DNA of 64,000 nucleotides from Medicago truncatula (lineage: Eukaryota; Streptophyta; Magnoliopsida; Fabales; Fabaceae). The stretch is taken from the NCBI RefSeq assembly GCF_003473485.1, contig NC_053048.1:29756755-29820754 (forward strand), read 5' to 3'. The position numbers and the translations under genes were made by a program. Shown in pieces: positions 45,700 through 58,201 of this stretch (within the stretch, counting starts at the first letter, position 1; each line of letters begins with the position of its first letter). Under the pieces are notes generated by a model. It was not told the origin of the DNA. It saw nothing but the letters and a program-made list of their open reading frames with translations, and did no database searches.

Positions 45700-47074
45700 A
45701 CAGATGTTGAATGATCTCAGTTTCCCTCTTCTGAGAGCTTCTGTTGAGGTCAAAGATGCCTTCAATATGCTTAGATATACTGCACAAGAAATAAAATCTA
45801 AACAGAGATATATTGCATACATACACCTGCAACAGTGGCGACATACGTTCTTGGTACTTTCACATAACCTTCAACAGTTCGTTCAAAGAAAACTGGATTT
45901 TTATCCGTTACAAGGTCAGAATAATCTCTGTTTTCACATGTAAGAATTGTCATGACAATAAAACATGGAACGTGGCTGACGAATTGGTAAAATATGGTTC
46001 CTTAGTTTGAACTGTGAGGCTAAATGAGGATCAACAATTCTATTCTTGGCTTCTTTTGTAACAAAATATTTGTTTCCATCTTGATTTAGTATGCTACAGT
46101 ACAAAGAATCAATACTACCCAAAGAACAGTTTCCTCCAAACATACGTATAAGTACTCCTCCCAAAGGAAATGTGAGAAAACTTAAAAGAAAGTTTGCAAA
46201 ATCATAACTCCCTTGAGCGTACAAAATCTTTACGTCTGATTTTCTTATAACTAGCTTCACTTCGATTTGAATGCTGTTGGTGTTTTGAACATCACAAGAA
46301 AAAAATGCTTGATAACTGTCCACTGGTAGGTTTCATTCCTAAGAACATATCAGTCAGCGCTGACTTAGAAAACAAATAACACTTCAGCAAAGTGGCGAGT
46401 ATATGAAATTAAGTTATGGAAACAGGGAAAGTTGTAGAAAACCTTTTCCTTTGTGATATTGACGGTCATTTCCTTTACCGAAGTTGTGTGTTTTATTCCG
46501 AAATCCTGAAGCATTCCAAAGCTTGTAATATCCATGGAGTTTTGCACAACTCTTAAATCATCAGCAATAACAAAAGTTGCACCATCATTAACAAATCCAT
46601 CGCAGAATAGAGTTTTCAAACTATCAACAGGGATCATGCGAAGACCACACTCAACACATGTTGTTGAAGTGCTCAAAATATAAGAGTGCTCTCATGTAAG
46701 AAAACTCCCTTTACCATTACACATGTAGTACTTTGTGGGCTGAGTGTCATCGATGTTAAGTTTAAGAAAGCTGCAATAATCTTCCAATGAGTAACTTGGC
46801 TGCAATAACATTTCTTTGCTTATCTCTTTTTTCATACACTCTTTGTCAAGATTTGTCACACTTTTGATAGAGAGAGTTGAGACAGCCTATTGTAACCGGT
46901 CCCATGTTAGTGTCTTTCTGAAGAAGTCTTGTGATGGTTCCTAATGGAAACGTTAAGAAGCTAAATAGAACATCATCGAAGTCCATTCCTGCTTCAGCAA
47001 ATATGACTTTGTTGCTCTCTTGGTTCACCACATGTTTCAATGGCGCAGAGTCTTCTGTTTGAGTAGAAAGCCAT
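45700..47074 (-). pseudogene. DUF674 copy 5, heavily decayed
   Basis: All three exons are recognisable but broken. The ATG at 47072-47074 is out of frame with the following coding phrase TQTEDSAPLKHVVNQESNKV (an extra base right after the start). The exon-1 frame is lost again after CLNSLYQ (about 46855), and a deletion lies near 46680-46700. Exon 2 starts late, with FFSCDVQNTNSIQIEVKLV (about 46310), is open to about 45960, then keeps EGYVKVPRTYVATV (about 45840-45880). The following segment up to the exon-3 relic (about 45715-45785: LSILKASLTSTEALR) is deleted. Confidence 0.82.
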
Positions 47075-47708
47075 GGCAGCAAGTAGCAACTAGCAAACGA
47101 TGTATGGAATTTTATATGATAGTATTCAAAACTTGAAATAAACTGTTTCTGGTGATTGTAACTTTGTCAGTCCTTTGGTCATAGCAAATGCATAAAATGG
47201 TAGCAGTAACACCCCTTTTAAAAAAAAAAGTGTTTTCTGAAAAAGTTACTATCCTAGTTTGCATCTATTCTATCCATCAAATTGTGCTGAAAAAACAGCT
47301 TTTAGTAAATTTGTACGTACGCCAATCCATTGTGCAAGATGTAGCATACCTCGCAGGTGGGGACAGAAACGTAGTGCCAAGTGGAGACAGAAACGTGAAC
47401 ATAGCAATATTGTATGATGCAAATGGGGACAGAAACGTAGCATGCCTCACAGGTTATTGAAAACCTGAATTGTATGATGCAAATGTTGATCAAATACAAT
47501 TAGTAGCAAGTGAAAATAAACGAAATTAATCTTCTATATCTGTGATTCGAGACTCAGAACAGAGTACTCCAAATCCAATACTGAAAGATCTTAACTAAAA
47601 TTCTAAACTTGACACAACCACAAATAAGTGAACATAGCAATATTGTCTTTTACAAACTTCACTCTCACACATATGTTAAAAGCACAACATATTATTACTC
47701 TATTGTCC
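47075..47708. other. Spacer between copies 5 and 6 with short repeats
   Basis: Three copies of a GGGGACAGAAACGTAG-like motif lie at 47358-47373, about 47382-47396 and 47425-47440, with matching GCATNCCTC(G/A)CAGGT phrases around them. No gene recognised. Confidence 0.5.
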
Positions 47709-49486
47709 TCATTCGCGTATCTTCTCCTTAACTTCAGCTAGCAAGTGAGCAAGACCGTTTGATAGAGCAGATGTGGATGTTAAAGCTGCCTTCAATATGC
47801 TGAGACACTGCAAAACGAAAACAAGCGAAAATGAACAATTGCTATAAAATACTTTGTAAGTCAGTCTAACATTAAACTTCAAAGATCAAACACAAAAGCA
47901 GAAAAATAGGAGATAATATATCTTTAGGGTTTATCACCTCTTTGATGCCAATAGTGACAACCTTTTCCTTCAGATCACCAACAGAAGTTTTAAAACGGTT
48001 GAGTAAATCTAAAAGGGTGATTGGAGACAAAGGTGAAATGACCAGGTCATCTGTGGCCACGTAAATTCTCGGTCCCTTAACATAACCTTGGTAACTTACT
48101 TTAGGTGATTCAGGATACAGTTCACAGAAATCTCCCCAATCATATATGCGTTCATTGGTCATGAAAATTTGATTGTGAGCAATACCTTCTATATCGAATT
48201 TTCTAGGTTGATAATAGCAACAATAATTATTAAGCCTAGATGGTAATATTTCCTTGCTTAAAAGGAAATATTGATAGGCCAATCGAGGAACAACAATCAT
48301 GTCCTTTTCTTTTTCTGAAACAAAATTGCATATATCCAAATAAGCTATGCTATGATGCAAAGCATCAATGCTTCCCAGTGAACTCCCTCCTAACAAACGT
48401 ACAATTCCCCCCAAAGGACAAACGAGAAAATTTAAAAGCATATCAGCAAAATCATGTTCCCCTTGAGCATACAAAAACTTGTTGTCCGATTTTCTTGTAA
48501 CAAGCTTTAACGTGATTTGGAAGAATCTTGGCCTCTCTAGTGACGGTTTTCGGTCTTTATTGCCCCTTAAAAACAAATCTGTTAGCAGTGTCTTTGAAAA
48601 CAAAGAACACTTCAGCAGATTCAATACCTGTAGAAAATACAATTTAAAAACGAATCTTGGCCTCTCTAGTGATGGTTTTTGGTCTTTATTGCCCCTTAAA
48701 AACAAATCTGTTAGCGGTGTCTTTGAAAACAAAGAACACTTCAGCAGATCCAATACCTGTAGAGAATACAATTTAAAAACGAATTTATTTTGTTTAATGT
48801 AGGGTTCTAGAAAACAACCAAACATATAGGTAGAGAACAAAAAAAATGAAATATAAAACCTTTTCTTTAGTGACACTGACGTTCATTTCCTTCACAGAAC
48901 TTGCACTTTTTATTCCAAAGTTCTGGAGTAGAGAAAAGTTTGTAACATCCATGGAGTTTGGCATGACAGTCAAATCATCCTTAATAATAAAAGTTGCACC
49001 ACTATTCACAAATCCATTGCGGAAATGTTTCATCATAACTGAACGATTCAGAGGATTCTTACACCTACATTTAAATTTATCTAAAGAAATGCTCAAACAC
49101 CGGTCCACACAGCTAGGAAACTTGGTGCATAAGAAATACTTTGTGGGCTCAGTATCGTCAATATTAAGTTTAAGACTGCTACAATAGTCTTCTGATGAGT
49201 TGGCTGGCTGCAACAGCATTTCTTTGTTTATCTTCGTTCCCAAACACCCTTCATCGAGATCTTCCACACAATGATAGAGTGAGTTCAGACAACCAAGTGT
49301 AACAGGCCCCACGCTAGACTCCTTCTCTACAAGTCTTGCAATAGTTCCTAAAGGCAATGTTAAGAAGCTAAACAGAACATCCACAAAGTCCTTTCCTGCT
49401 TCAGCAAACAAGACTTTGTTGGTTTCTTTGTTCACCAGAAGTTTCAGCGACACTTGCTCCTTTGTTTGAGTAGTTGTAGCAGCCAT
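47709..49486 (-). CDS. DUF674 family protein, copy 6 (471 aa, or 514 aa with distal acceptor)
   Basis: Exon 1 48860-49486 (209 aa, ATG at 49486), exon 2 47938-48627 or 47938-48756, exon 3 47709-47807 (32 aa, ends KIRE). A 129-bp tandem duplication covers the end of intron 1 and the start of exon 2, so the acceptor (ACAG/GTATTG) exists twice, at 48757-48758 and 48628-48629. Both choices stay in frame. The distal one adds 43 residues containing a second VLxLLKCSLFSKTxLTDLFL. Module phrases: LLVNKETNKVLFAEAGKDFV, FLTLPLGTIARL; LVTRKSDNKFLYAQGEHDFA, PLGGIVRLLGG. Cys segment C...C...CRCKNPLNRS. Otherwise intact. Function unknown. Confidence 0.87.
48500..48760 (-). repeat. 129-bp tandem duplication spanning a splice acceptor
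   Basis: The two copies, about 48524-48652 and 48653-48781, differ at only a few bases. Each contains part of the intron (ATTTTAAAAACGAAT-type sequence reading plus strand), the acceptor, and the first 33 or so codons of exon 2. The unit length is a multiple of three and has no in-frame stop, so the coding frame survives either way. Confidence 0.85.
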
Positions 49487-52400
49487 GCTGGTAACTTGCA
49501 AATAGCTAACGAGAAAACAAAAATATATTTTCAGGACGAGATCTTGGGAATTTTAATCGTAAGTTTAACTAAATTAAATCTCACTATCTCAGTATGAATT
49601 TTGTCATTTGACCATTCGAATATAAAAGAGTGCAAATTAAATGGGAATAATTTTGTTTCGCACGGATTCCAAGAGTTAAATAATTAATAAATTAATTGGC
49701 CATATAAATGCCAACTCTTGAACTGAGTTTTGGATTCTTGGAAAAAGAGAAAGGAGTATAGGGGAGTAATTATCTCTTTTTTCACAGCAATGCATAAAAA
49801 AGATAAAACGACAATTGCATTTGCAGTTATTATGAGTGAAAGCATCAAGAGACTAATTAGGATCACTTCCCTCGTAATTTCTAGTAAAAAGTTTTTCTGG
49901 TTGACAGAGAAAAAGTATTTCCAGTAGAATTAAAAATAATAGGAGTATTTCGAGTGGGAGTGAGAATTTATAGTAAGTTGAATTTTATTCTCATGTGAAT
50001 ATTAGATTCCCATCGTTTAATCATGGGAATAACAATAGAAAGAATCATGTGTGAATAACCAAGTCTTTGTGTTGCAATGTGAGTTAAAATTGGATTTTGA
50101 TAAAAGTGAACAATTGTGACACGATTTTCATATCTTGGCTTGATTTTTGAGGCTGAATGGAATGTTTTTATTTGAGGAAAATTGTGACACGATTTTGTGA
50201 TAAAGTTTTCATACCTTGGGTCGTACATTACATATCGTGACACGATTTTGGCAACTGTGACCCGATTTTGACAATATCAAGGTGCTATAAAAACATTCAT
50301 TGATCATTTTTTGAGACGAGCTTCAAGAAAGAGAATCTTGGGAAATCAAAGGATGTAACTTTAGGGTCGAGAGTCTTTGATTAGGGTTCTCTTAGGTTTG
50401 GAAACATTTCAAAACACCTTGGGTGAGTGAAAATCATTGAATGTCTAGTTCATTGGTGAGATTTGGAAAAGGGTAGAAATTAAGGTTTATTCTTTGTGAG
50501 CTTGTTGAAGCTAATTTCTTGTAACCCTTTAGTATATCTTTGTGAGAACTCATTGATAATAGATTGGAGAAATTAATCTCTCCCAGAGTAGGTCAAGTTG
50601 GACCGAACAAGGTAAACATTTCTTGGTGTGTATGTTTCTCTTCTCTCTTTATCTCTTTCTTGCGGTTTTGTGTTTTTCACTTTGATTCGTAGATTAAATC
50701 TAGGTTTTGTTATTGTTGTTGCTTGTGGTTACTTGGATATTGGTTACTACTTTCCTTTGCTCCACACATCATAGTTTTATTGATGTGATTTTGGGTCTGA
50801 ATTCACAACACTTTAATTTGTATTTTCAAGAAAAATTTTGTTTTTATGGTTTCCTTAAACAATATTCTTAGAGCATTTGTAAGCATGGCCCAAAATTATA
50901 TACCGGTTAACAAAGCCGAAATCTGCTCTTTACCCAAACGGTTTTGCTCATTTTTAAAGTAAATGTCCATATTACCCGTGCGTGAGTTAACTCACAATGC
51001 ATAAGTTAACTCACACATGAAAAACACACACTAAAACCTAGCGTGAGTTAATCCAAGCTGGTTTTGTTTCATCCAATTTAATAATTGTTTCCATGTTGAT
51101 TTCTTTGATTCTACGAAAATGTGAATCTATTTCTTTGAAAATGATGTATTGGTACCGCCACTAACTAACCGCCACTAACACATATACTAACTATATAATT
51201 TTAAAATAATTTGCTATTCTTCTACGTGATGTTTTTTTTCTGTAAAAAAGGCCATCATATATTGAAAACAACTACTCACATTTACGGTATAATATATCGC
51301 ACTGAATTACTTGAGCAAAAGATCATAGAGTTACAAGCAAACCCCAAAAAAGAAATAATTGCTTCTATTTCTTCTTTTCTATTATTCTACAAGCAAACCC
51401 CGTTGGAAACAATTGTTAAGTTGGATAAACAAAACCAGCGTGAGTTAACTGATCACGCTGGGTTTAGTGTGTGATTTTGTTAATTCACGCAAATTTAACA
51501 CTAGTGTGAGTTAACTCATGCAGCGTGAGTTAACTTACGCATGGGCAATATGAACATTTATTTTGGGAATGAGCAAAATCGTTTGGGTAAAGAGCATAAT
51601 TCAACAAAGCCGCCCCTATGCAGGTGTAGCTAGGCCCACTGTAGAGGGCATTAAAAAAATAGGGAGATCTATAATGATTCATGAACATTCATAAACACAT
51701 AAAAATTATTAAAAACCTATATTAACTTAATAAAATTAAGCAGACCAATTGTATTCAAAGGTAACTCAACAAATTAAAAGTTTCAAATAGCTGCAAAGAA
51801 GGTCATCTACATGACCTAATCTAGGAAAATAGCTTATCGTGCTAACTAAACATAAACAAATGAATATGTAGATAAATAGATGAATAAGAATCGCTATGTG
51901 ATGAATTCTCGCATTCGGCATGCTTTTGGTCACTCCTAGCCTTGTAAAATCACGATTTCATCTATCTTTTTTATCTTTGGGTTGTGTCATTCCAATGAGG
52001 CAAGGTCTCTCTATTTATAAGCAAACATTTCCAATATTTCTGGCAACGTTCGTGCGCGACACGTACAACCTTGCGCGCATCGCGCATTTTGAAGTAGTTG
52101 AACACTTGAAAAAAAAAATCAGTTGTTTGATGCGCATCTCACAACACACACCACACATGCACCAGTAGTTGTCTATTGAGTTTCTATACCTTAAGAAATC
52201 ACCTGATTAAGCTTGTACAAAGATTAACCCAACCACAAAGTTGTCTAATCTGGGTGTTTTAACATGAATCAAGACCACGTCCTCATAATTGCTCTTCCAT
52301 GCTCATACATTGAATTATTTACAAAACACGACCAAAACCTAGGGAAAACCTACTAAAGAGACGGAAATGACTCTTAAATGATGTTAGAACAATATGATGG

Positions 52401-53012
52401 ACTATCATCAAATTTGTAACACTTAGTGCAGAAACCGTCACAATACTTATAAGAGAAATGCTAACTTGTGTCACAAGGACACAAGTTAAGAAACTAAATA
52501 TAGATGTTTTTTTCTCTTAAAAATGGAGTATTCAAATTTTCAAAGTTAAAAAAAAAAAAAAAAAAATCAATACAAATATTTGCGTTTTAAAATATTTTTC
52601 AATAAAAATATTTTAAAATATTTGCTTTTTAACTTGTGTCGATAGGACACAAGATATAGTTCCATTGAACCTCCTTGTCCTCCTTCCTAGAGAAGATCTG
52701 CCCTTATTACTACTTGAAGGTGCAATTTTGTCAAAAAAGCATATCCTAAGATCAGATTGTAAACGGAAATTCCCAAGATACTAGTAGTGATTTTATATAC
52801 CCAAATATCCAGGCAAAATGTTAAGAGGGAATAACAAAACGAAACCGTTCTTGCATGTATGTCCTTCTAATTAAGAACTCAGCAAAACATAAAACATAAA
52901 TCCATAATGCCAGTATTGAAATAACAGAAAAAAGTAAATCTAAAAATGCGGTCCATGCAATTAACTTTCAGCATGAAAATATCTTAAACACAGAACACAA
53001 CTTTGAAACTTA
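49487..53012. other. Spacer with MULE MITE and LTR-like remnant
   Basis: No gene found. 49960-50880 includes phrases reminiscent of a solo LTR or internal leader (GTGACACGATTTT repeated near 50100-50260), family not identified. A Mutator-like MITE lies at 50918-51602. A small element with inverted ends (ACTTGTGTC...GGACACAAG at both ends) lies at about 52457-52661. Confidence 0.55.
50918..51602. mobile_element. Mutator-like MITE, 685 bp, perfect 9-bp target duplication
   Basis: The left end GAAATCTGCTCTTTACCCAA and right end TTGGGTAAAGAGCATAATTC begin inverted repeats of roughly 75 bp with about 85 percent identity by eye. AACAAAGCC flanks both sides (50909-50917 and 51603-51611), the 9-bp size typical of Mutator-like transposons. 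The inner parts repeat GTGAGTTAACTCA palindromes. No transposase. Confidence 0.85.
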
Positions 53013-54746
53013 TCAGTTTTCCCCTTTAACATTGGTTAACAAGTGACGAAGACCATTTGTTAGAGCCGATGATGACGACAAAGATGCCTTTAATATGCTC
53101 AGACACTGCAACAACACAAATATGTAAAATTAGCAATAGCATCTTCAATCAATCTAGCAAACAAAAATACACGACACATGGTGACAAATATATGTATAAA
53201 TTATGTCATTTCTTACCTCGTTGCAGCCAATGGTGACAAGCTTTTCCTTCACATCATGAAGAGGGACTTTGAAATTGTTGATTAAAAATAAATTTGAAAT
53301 TGGAGAAGACGTTGCAATGTGCAAATCATCTGTAACCACATACTTTCTGTGTCCCTCTGCTTTTACATAACCATTATCACTTGCCTTAGGTGATTTGGGA
53401 TTACTACTAACTAGGTTCACCTCTCTATCAGTTCTCACATAATCTGCATATTCATTGTTCATATTTTCATCAGTAATGAAAAATTGATTCTGAATAATGC
53501 TATTACCCAAACCTAGGAACCTATTATAGTAATAATAATGTGAGCGTAGCTTTTGAATAGGTAATATCTGCTTGCTTAATTTGTTGAACTGGGGTGCCAA
53601 GTGTGGATCAACAAGCCTCTTCTTTGCTTCTTTTGTCAAAAATGTGTTTGCATGCAAATCAACTATGCTCTTGTACAGAAAATCAATGTTACCCAAAGAG
53701 CAATTCCCTCCTAATACGCGAACAACTCCACCCAAAGGAAATGTGAGAAAACTTAAAAGTAAGTCAACAAAATCTTTTTCTCCTTGAGCAAACAATATCT
53801 TGCCATTTGATTTTCGAAAAACTAACTTAAGGATGATCTTGATATTTTTCTTGATGACAGCATCACAAGAGAAAACACTTGACCTCTGGATCAATGGTTT
53901 CTTTTTTAGAAACAAATCTGTCAGAGTAGACTTGGAGAGCAATGCACACTTTAAAAGATCGAGTACCTGTGCAAAATATAAATCAATCGCAAATGAGTTG
54001 ATTACAAAAATTAAAAGGCGGCAAATGTAATGAAAGCAACAAATTAGGGAACAAAGCTATAAATTTATAACCTTTTCCTTAGTGAGGTTTATAGTCATTT
54101 CCGTTATTGAACTTGTGTTTTTTATTCCAGAATTCTGAAGCATGCTTAGCCCTGTGAATTCTGAGTTCGGCATGACAATTAGATCATCAGTAATAACAAA
54201 AGCTGCACGTTCTTTAACAAATCCTCTCCCAAAATGTGTCAAGAAAGTTGAACGACTCAAAGGTTTTCCATACACACAGTTTTTGTCTGTAGAAGTGTAT
54301 AAATTTTTCTGTTGTATGCATTGACAATCAAACCTGCAACATATGAAGTACTTTGTAGGCTTAATGTCATCAATGTTAAGTTTAAGATTGATGCAATAAT
54401 CTTCAGAAGAGTTCTTCGGGTGCAATATCATTTCTTTGCTTGTCTCAGTCTGCATATATTCTTCATCGAGATCTATTGCACCTTGATAAAGTTTGTTCAG
54501 ACAACCAATGCTAACTGGTCCCTTCTTTGAGTCCTTCTCTATGAGTCTTGCAATAGTTCCTAATGGCAATGTTAAGAAACTAAATAGAACATCGACAAAG
54601 TCTTTCCCTGCTTCAGCAATTAAGACTTTGTTGGTCTCTTTGTTCACCAAAAGTTTCAACAATACTTGCTCCTCTGTATCAGGGGCAGCCACTTGCTCCT
54701 CTTTTTTAATAGCAGCCTTTTGCTCCTCTTTTTTAATAGCAGCCAT
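53013..54746 (-). CDS. DUF674 family protein, copy 7 (505 aa, intact)
   Basis: Exons 54072-54746 (225 aa), 53217-53966 (250 aa) and 53013-53105 (30 aa), all phase 0. I chose the ATG at 54746 because it matches the paralogs (preceded by the conserved TTGCTACC-type leader). An in-frame ATG at 54779 would add 11 hydrophobic residues. The N-terminus is extended by a duplicated AAIKKEEQ peptide (direct DNA repeat, about 54683-54740). Module 1: LLVNKETNKVLIAEAGKDFV, FLTLPLGTIARL. Module 2: VFRKSNGKILFAQGEKDFVD, FLTFPLGGVVRVLGG, YVVTDDLHIATSS. Exon 3: CLSILKASLSSSSALTNGLR. Closest paralog in the window is copy 8. Confidence 0.88.
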
Positions 54747-56999
54747 GGTAGCAACTAGCAAATAAAAATAAAAATTCATTCACTCAGTTTAACAAAATGG
54801 AATATAAAATTCACTCAAAAAATTTAGGTCTACCTGCAAGCCCCGTTCCATATTGGATGACATTTTTTACAATGTGCAATATTGAACTAACATACTTTGA
54901 CCATATTTTTTTACTAATATACAAAGATAAATAACATCATATAAAATGTTGTTGGATTCGTGTTGATGAATATTTTCAAAATATTAAATTTTCATATTTT
55001 ATCTAATAGATAGTTAAAGATATTAATGACGAAAAATATGCATTGATATATGTGAAAGAGTCAACTGTGTCACTTAATATGGGACAGAGGAAGTAAAATA
55101 TTTTGTTTATTATGATACTAGTTTCATCCCCGTTGGATAAATATGATAGTTATGTTGTCTTTATATCCACTCAATGGATAATCTATGTTACAGAGTAGAT
55201 GGCTATCCATGAACACGGATAGTATGATACTTATGTGCTCATTCGATAAATATGAGTAAATGACACCTATAATTTCTTCATCCTATTTTTAAGACAACAA
55301 TATCTATACATTTATTTGTTAATTAAACAACAATTTTTTTAACCAAGACAGACTACAACACATTTCCAAGACAGACTACAACACATTCATTTCTTTCCTC
55401 CTTTTACCACATACTAATATTTCAAATTTATAAAATAATAATAATAATTCCTCAACCGTTACAATAATTTTTTTATGCAAGCCTCTATGTATATTTATTT
55501 ACTAAGGGATACATAAGTAATTTTATTAATTTATTAACGGATACAAATGTGGGCGGTCATGACTGTCATTAAATAAGTATCTATGTCATTAGTTTATTTT
55601 ACCCACGGCTATTCGTTAATCTATTTGCAAGTTCCTGCTCCTGATTTTATCCATACCAGCCGTACATTTTGAAATGGAGGCCAAGATAGAACTACTCCAG
55701 TTGTCCAGTGTTTGAATTGTAAAACTATTTCAAGTACATGACAAACTGGAGGCAAGGGACAGAACAAAAACTGATATTTTTGTCCCTCACCAAACCACAA
55801 CACAACTTTTTGTCCCACATACAAGTTGTCTAAAATACTAAAATGACATTTCGTCCCCCAACAATCGTAGAAAACAAAAAATTATTCAATGTTATAAAAA
55901 TTTGTCATGTGCTGTTCTACCTTATGTTGTTTTGTTCTATCTTGTACTGTTATGTCCATTACTTACTATTTTGCAAACCAAACACACCCATATTCTCTGA
56001 AATGTCAAGTTAAAAATTTAATTTTACTAGTCCATTACTCGTTCATTTGATAAAACTTAGATCATATTCCTTATTCAAACTAGTTTTGTATATATTTTTA
56101 AGTAGACTAACATGTCATACTAGGTTTCGAAAAGGCCACATTCTACCATATAAAAAACCATGATGGACAGTCAGACAATGATGAACTACAAGCCAGACCT
56201 AAACCTTGGATTTTTTTAGCAGGACTAGTTTTTGGACTTCATAGTTTAGTTCGGCCTAGTCTATTTCACTCACAAACGAAATTAAAGCAATACATAAAGT
56301 ATTTAGTATGAAGCCGAAAATGTACCTGAGACATCAAAGGGGTGAAGAATAGTGAAAATTACACAGCAAAGAATAGTGATTTTTTTTATTGCTACTTTTT
56401 TATTTCATTTTCAGGCGAACCAATCAACTAATTCGAACCAAACCTAATATCATCAGTTTAGTTTGGTTCCACATAAAAAAACCACCGTAAATTGAAACAA
56501 ATCAAATTGATGTATATTTGATCTTTTTGACATTAGTTTGACTGAAAATCAAACCAAACCACCATGATACACCCTAATGTTGGTCTTTCGAAAAGGACGG
56601 ACCTAAAAAAAGCATGGCCCAAAAATAATCTATGACAGCTCTAGACCAAACTCTAACCTTGCTAAATCTAGTTGAACCTAACATATTCCATTCCTAATCC
56701 TCACTAAAAAAAGTCAATCAATCTATCTATAAAGTAGTTAGCATGAATGAAGCTGTGGCAAAAGGTGAGAAAGAGTACCTGACACTCGATTGGGAGCAAT
56801 AATAATGAAAATTAGTAAAAAAAGAAGCTAAGCAAAAAAGATAGAGAGAGGCGACACCTTGTTTTGAGAGGGTTTCCGAAAGGTGAAGGCAATGAGACTC
56901 AGCGATGAGGGTAATTAGGGGGTTTTTGACTTTCAGTTATCATTTTCTACTTATAATCTTTATTTGCCTAAAATAAAATCGATTAATTAATTAAATTTA

Positions 57000-58201
57000 G
57001 AGTAAATAGTCAATTTCCCCCTGAAATTATAACTTTCGTCAAAACCCCTTTAAATTTTGCAAAACTTTAAAAAAAAAAAAAAACCCTAAAATTTTCAAAC
57101 GTCAGTCAAACACCCCCTCCGTTCATTTCCTCCAACCAACATGCTGATATGGTTTTTTTTTTTTTTGAAGGAATGCTGACATGGTTGTTAACTGCCACGA
57201 GACACTGCCACATGATAAAAATGTCATGTCATGTCACAGGAGGTAATTGACTATATTTTTTTGTTTTTTTTTTTTTTAAAATCTGATTTTTTTTTTCTTT
57301 TTAAAATAAACATTTATGACTCACTCACCTTGTAAATACCCTCGTGAAATTCTGTCAAATCATGCCAAATAAAAGTTGTTCATTGTATTTTGGCTTAATT
57401 ACTCATTTAGTCCCTTAACTTATTTTTTGGTTTCGTTTTGGTCCCTTAACTATTAAAAGTTTCGTTTTGGTCCCTTAACTTATTTTTTGGTTTCGTTTTG
57501 GTCCCTTAACTATTAAAAGTTTCGTTTTGGTCCCTTAACTTATTTTTTGGTTTCGTTTTGGTCCCTTAACTATTACAAGTTTCGTTTTGGTTCCTTAACT
57601 TATTTTTTGGTTTCGTTTTGGTCCATTAACTCTTCCTCCGTCAACCACTTTGGTCCTTTATGTTAGGATGAATGTATTAGAGTTAAGTGACCAAAACGAA
57701 ACCAAAAAATAAGTTAAGGGACCAAAATGAAACCAAAAAATAAGTTAAGGGACCAAAACAAAACTTTTAATAGTTAAGGGACAAAAACGAAATCAAAAAG
57801 TAAGTTAATGGACCAAAACGAAACTTTTAATAGTTAAGGGACCAAAAGGAAACCAAAAAATAAGTTAAGGGATCAAATGAGTAATTAAGCCTTGTATTTT
57901 TTTTCATTTTGTTCATTGTTTTTTCACCAAATACTCTGCTAAATCACGCCAAATTTTCTTGTTCATTGTGTTTTTTCATTGTTATTAGATATATAGTCAA
58001 TTACTCCCTGTGATGTGGTATGACTTTTTTGATCACGTGGCAATTAACAGTCATGTCAACATGTTGGATGGAAGAAATTAACGGATGTGGTATTTGACTG
58101 ACGTTTGACAATTTGAGGATTTTTTTTTTTTTAAGTTTTGCAAAATTTAAGGGGGTTTTTAACGAAAGTTACAATTTCAAGGGGTAATTGACTATTTACT
58201 C
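57000..58201. mobile_element. Mutator-like fold-back element, host of a nested insertion
   Basis: Left arm (57000 to about 57260) and right arm (about 57980 to 58201) are long inverted repeats. The ends are GAGTAAATAGTCAATT and AATTGACTATTTACTC, and shared inner phrases include AACTTTCGT, AAATTTTGCAAAACTT and CAAACGTCAGTCAAA. ATTAAATTTA flanks both sides (56990-56999 and 58202-58211), a 10-bp direct repeat within the Mutator range. No transposase. Confidence 0.75.
57392..57891. mobile_element. Nested 500-bp fold-back element with internal tandem repeats
   Basis: The ends GGCTTAATTACTCATTT and GAGTAATTAAGCC are inverted repeats. TTGTATTTT flanks both sides (57383-57391 and 57892-57900), a perfect 9-bp duplication. 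Each arm is itself a tandem array of a roughly 60-bp unit made of TTTCGTTTTGGTCCCTTAAC phrases, so the whole can fold into a long hairpin. It lies between the arms of the 57000-58201 element. Confidence 0.85.

Noticed and set aside
51211..51474. 87-aa plus-strand frame inside the MITE at 50918-51602
   Set aside because: No transposase motif; AT-rich chance frame.
57392..57891. Possible CRISPR-like array (regular repeats)
   Set aside because: The repeats are directly abutting, occur in inverted halves and are flanked by a 9-bp target duplication. It is a fold-back transposon in a plant genome.
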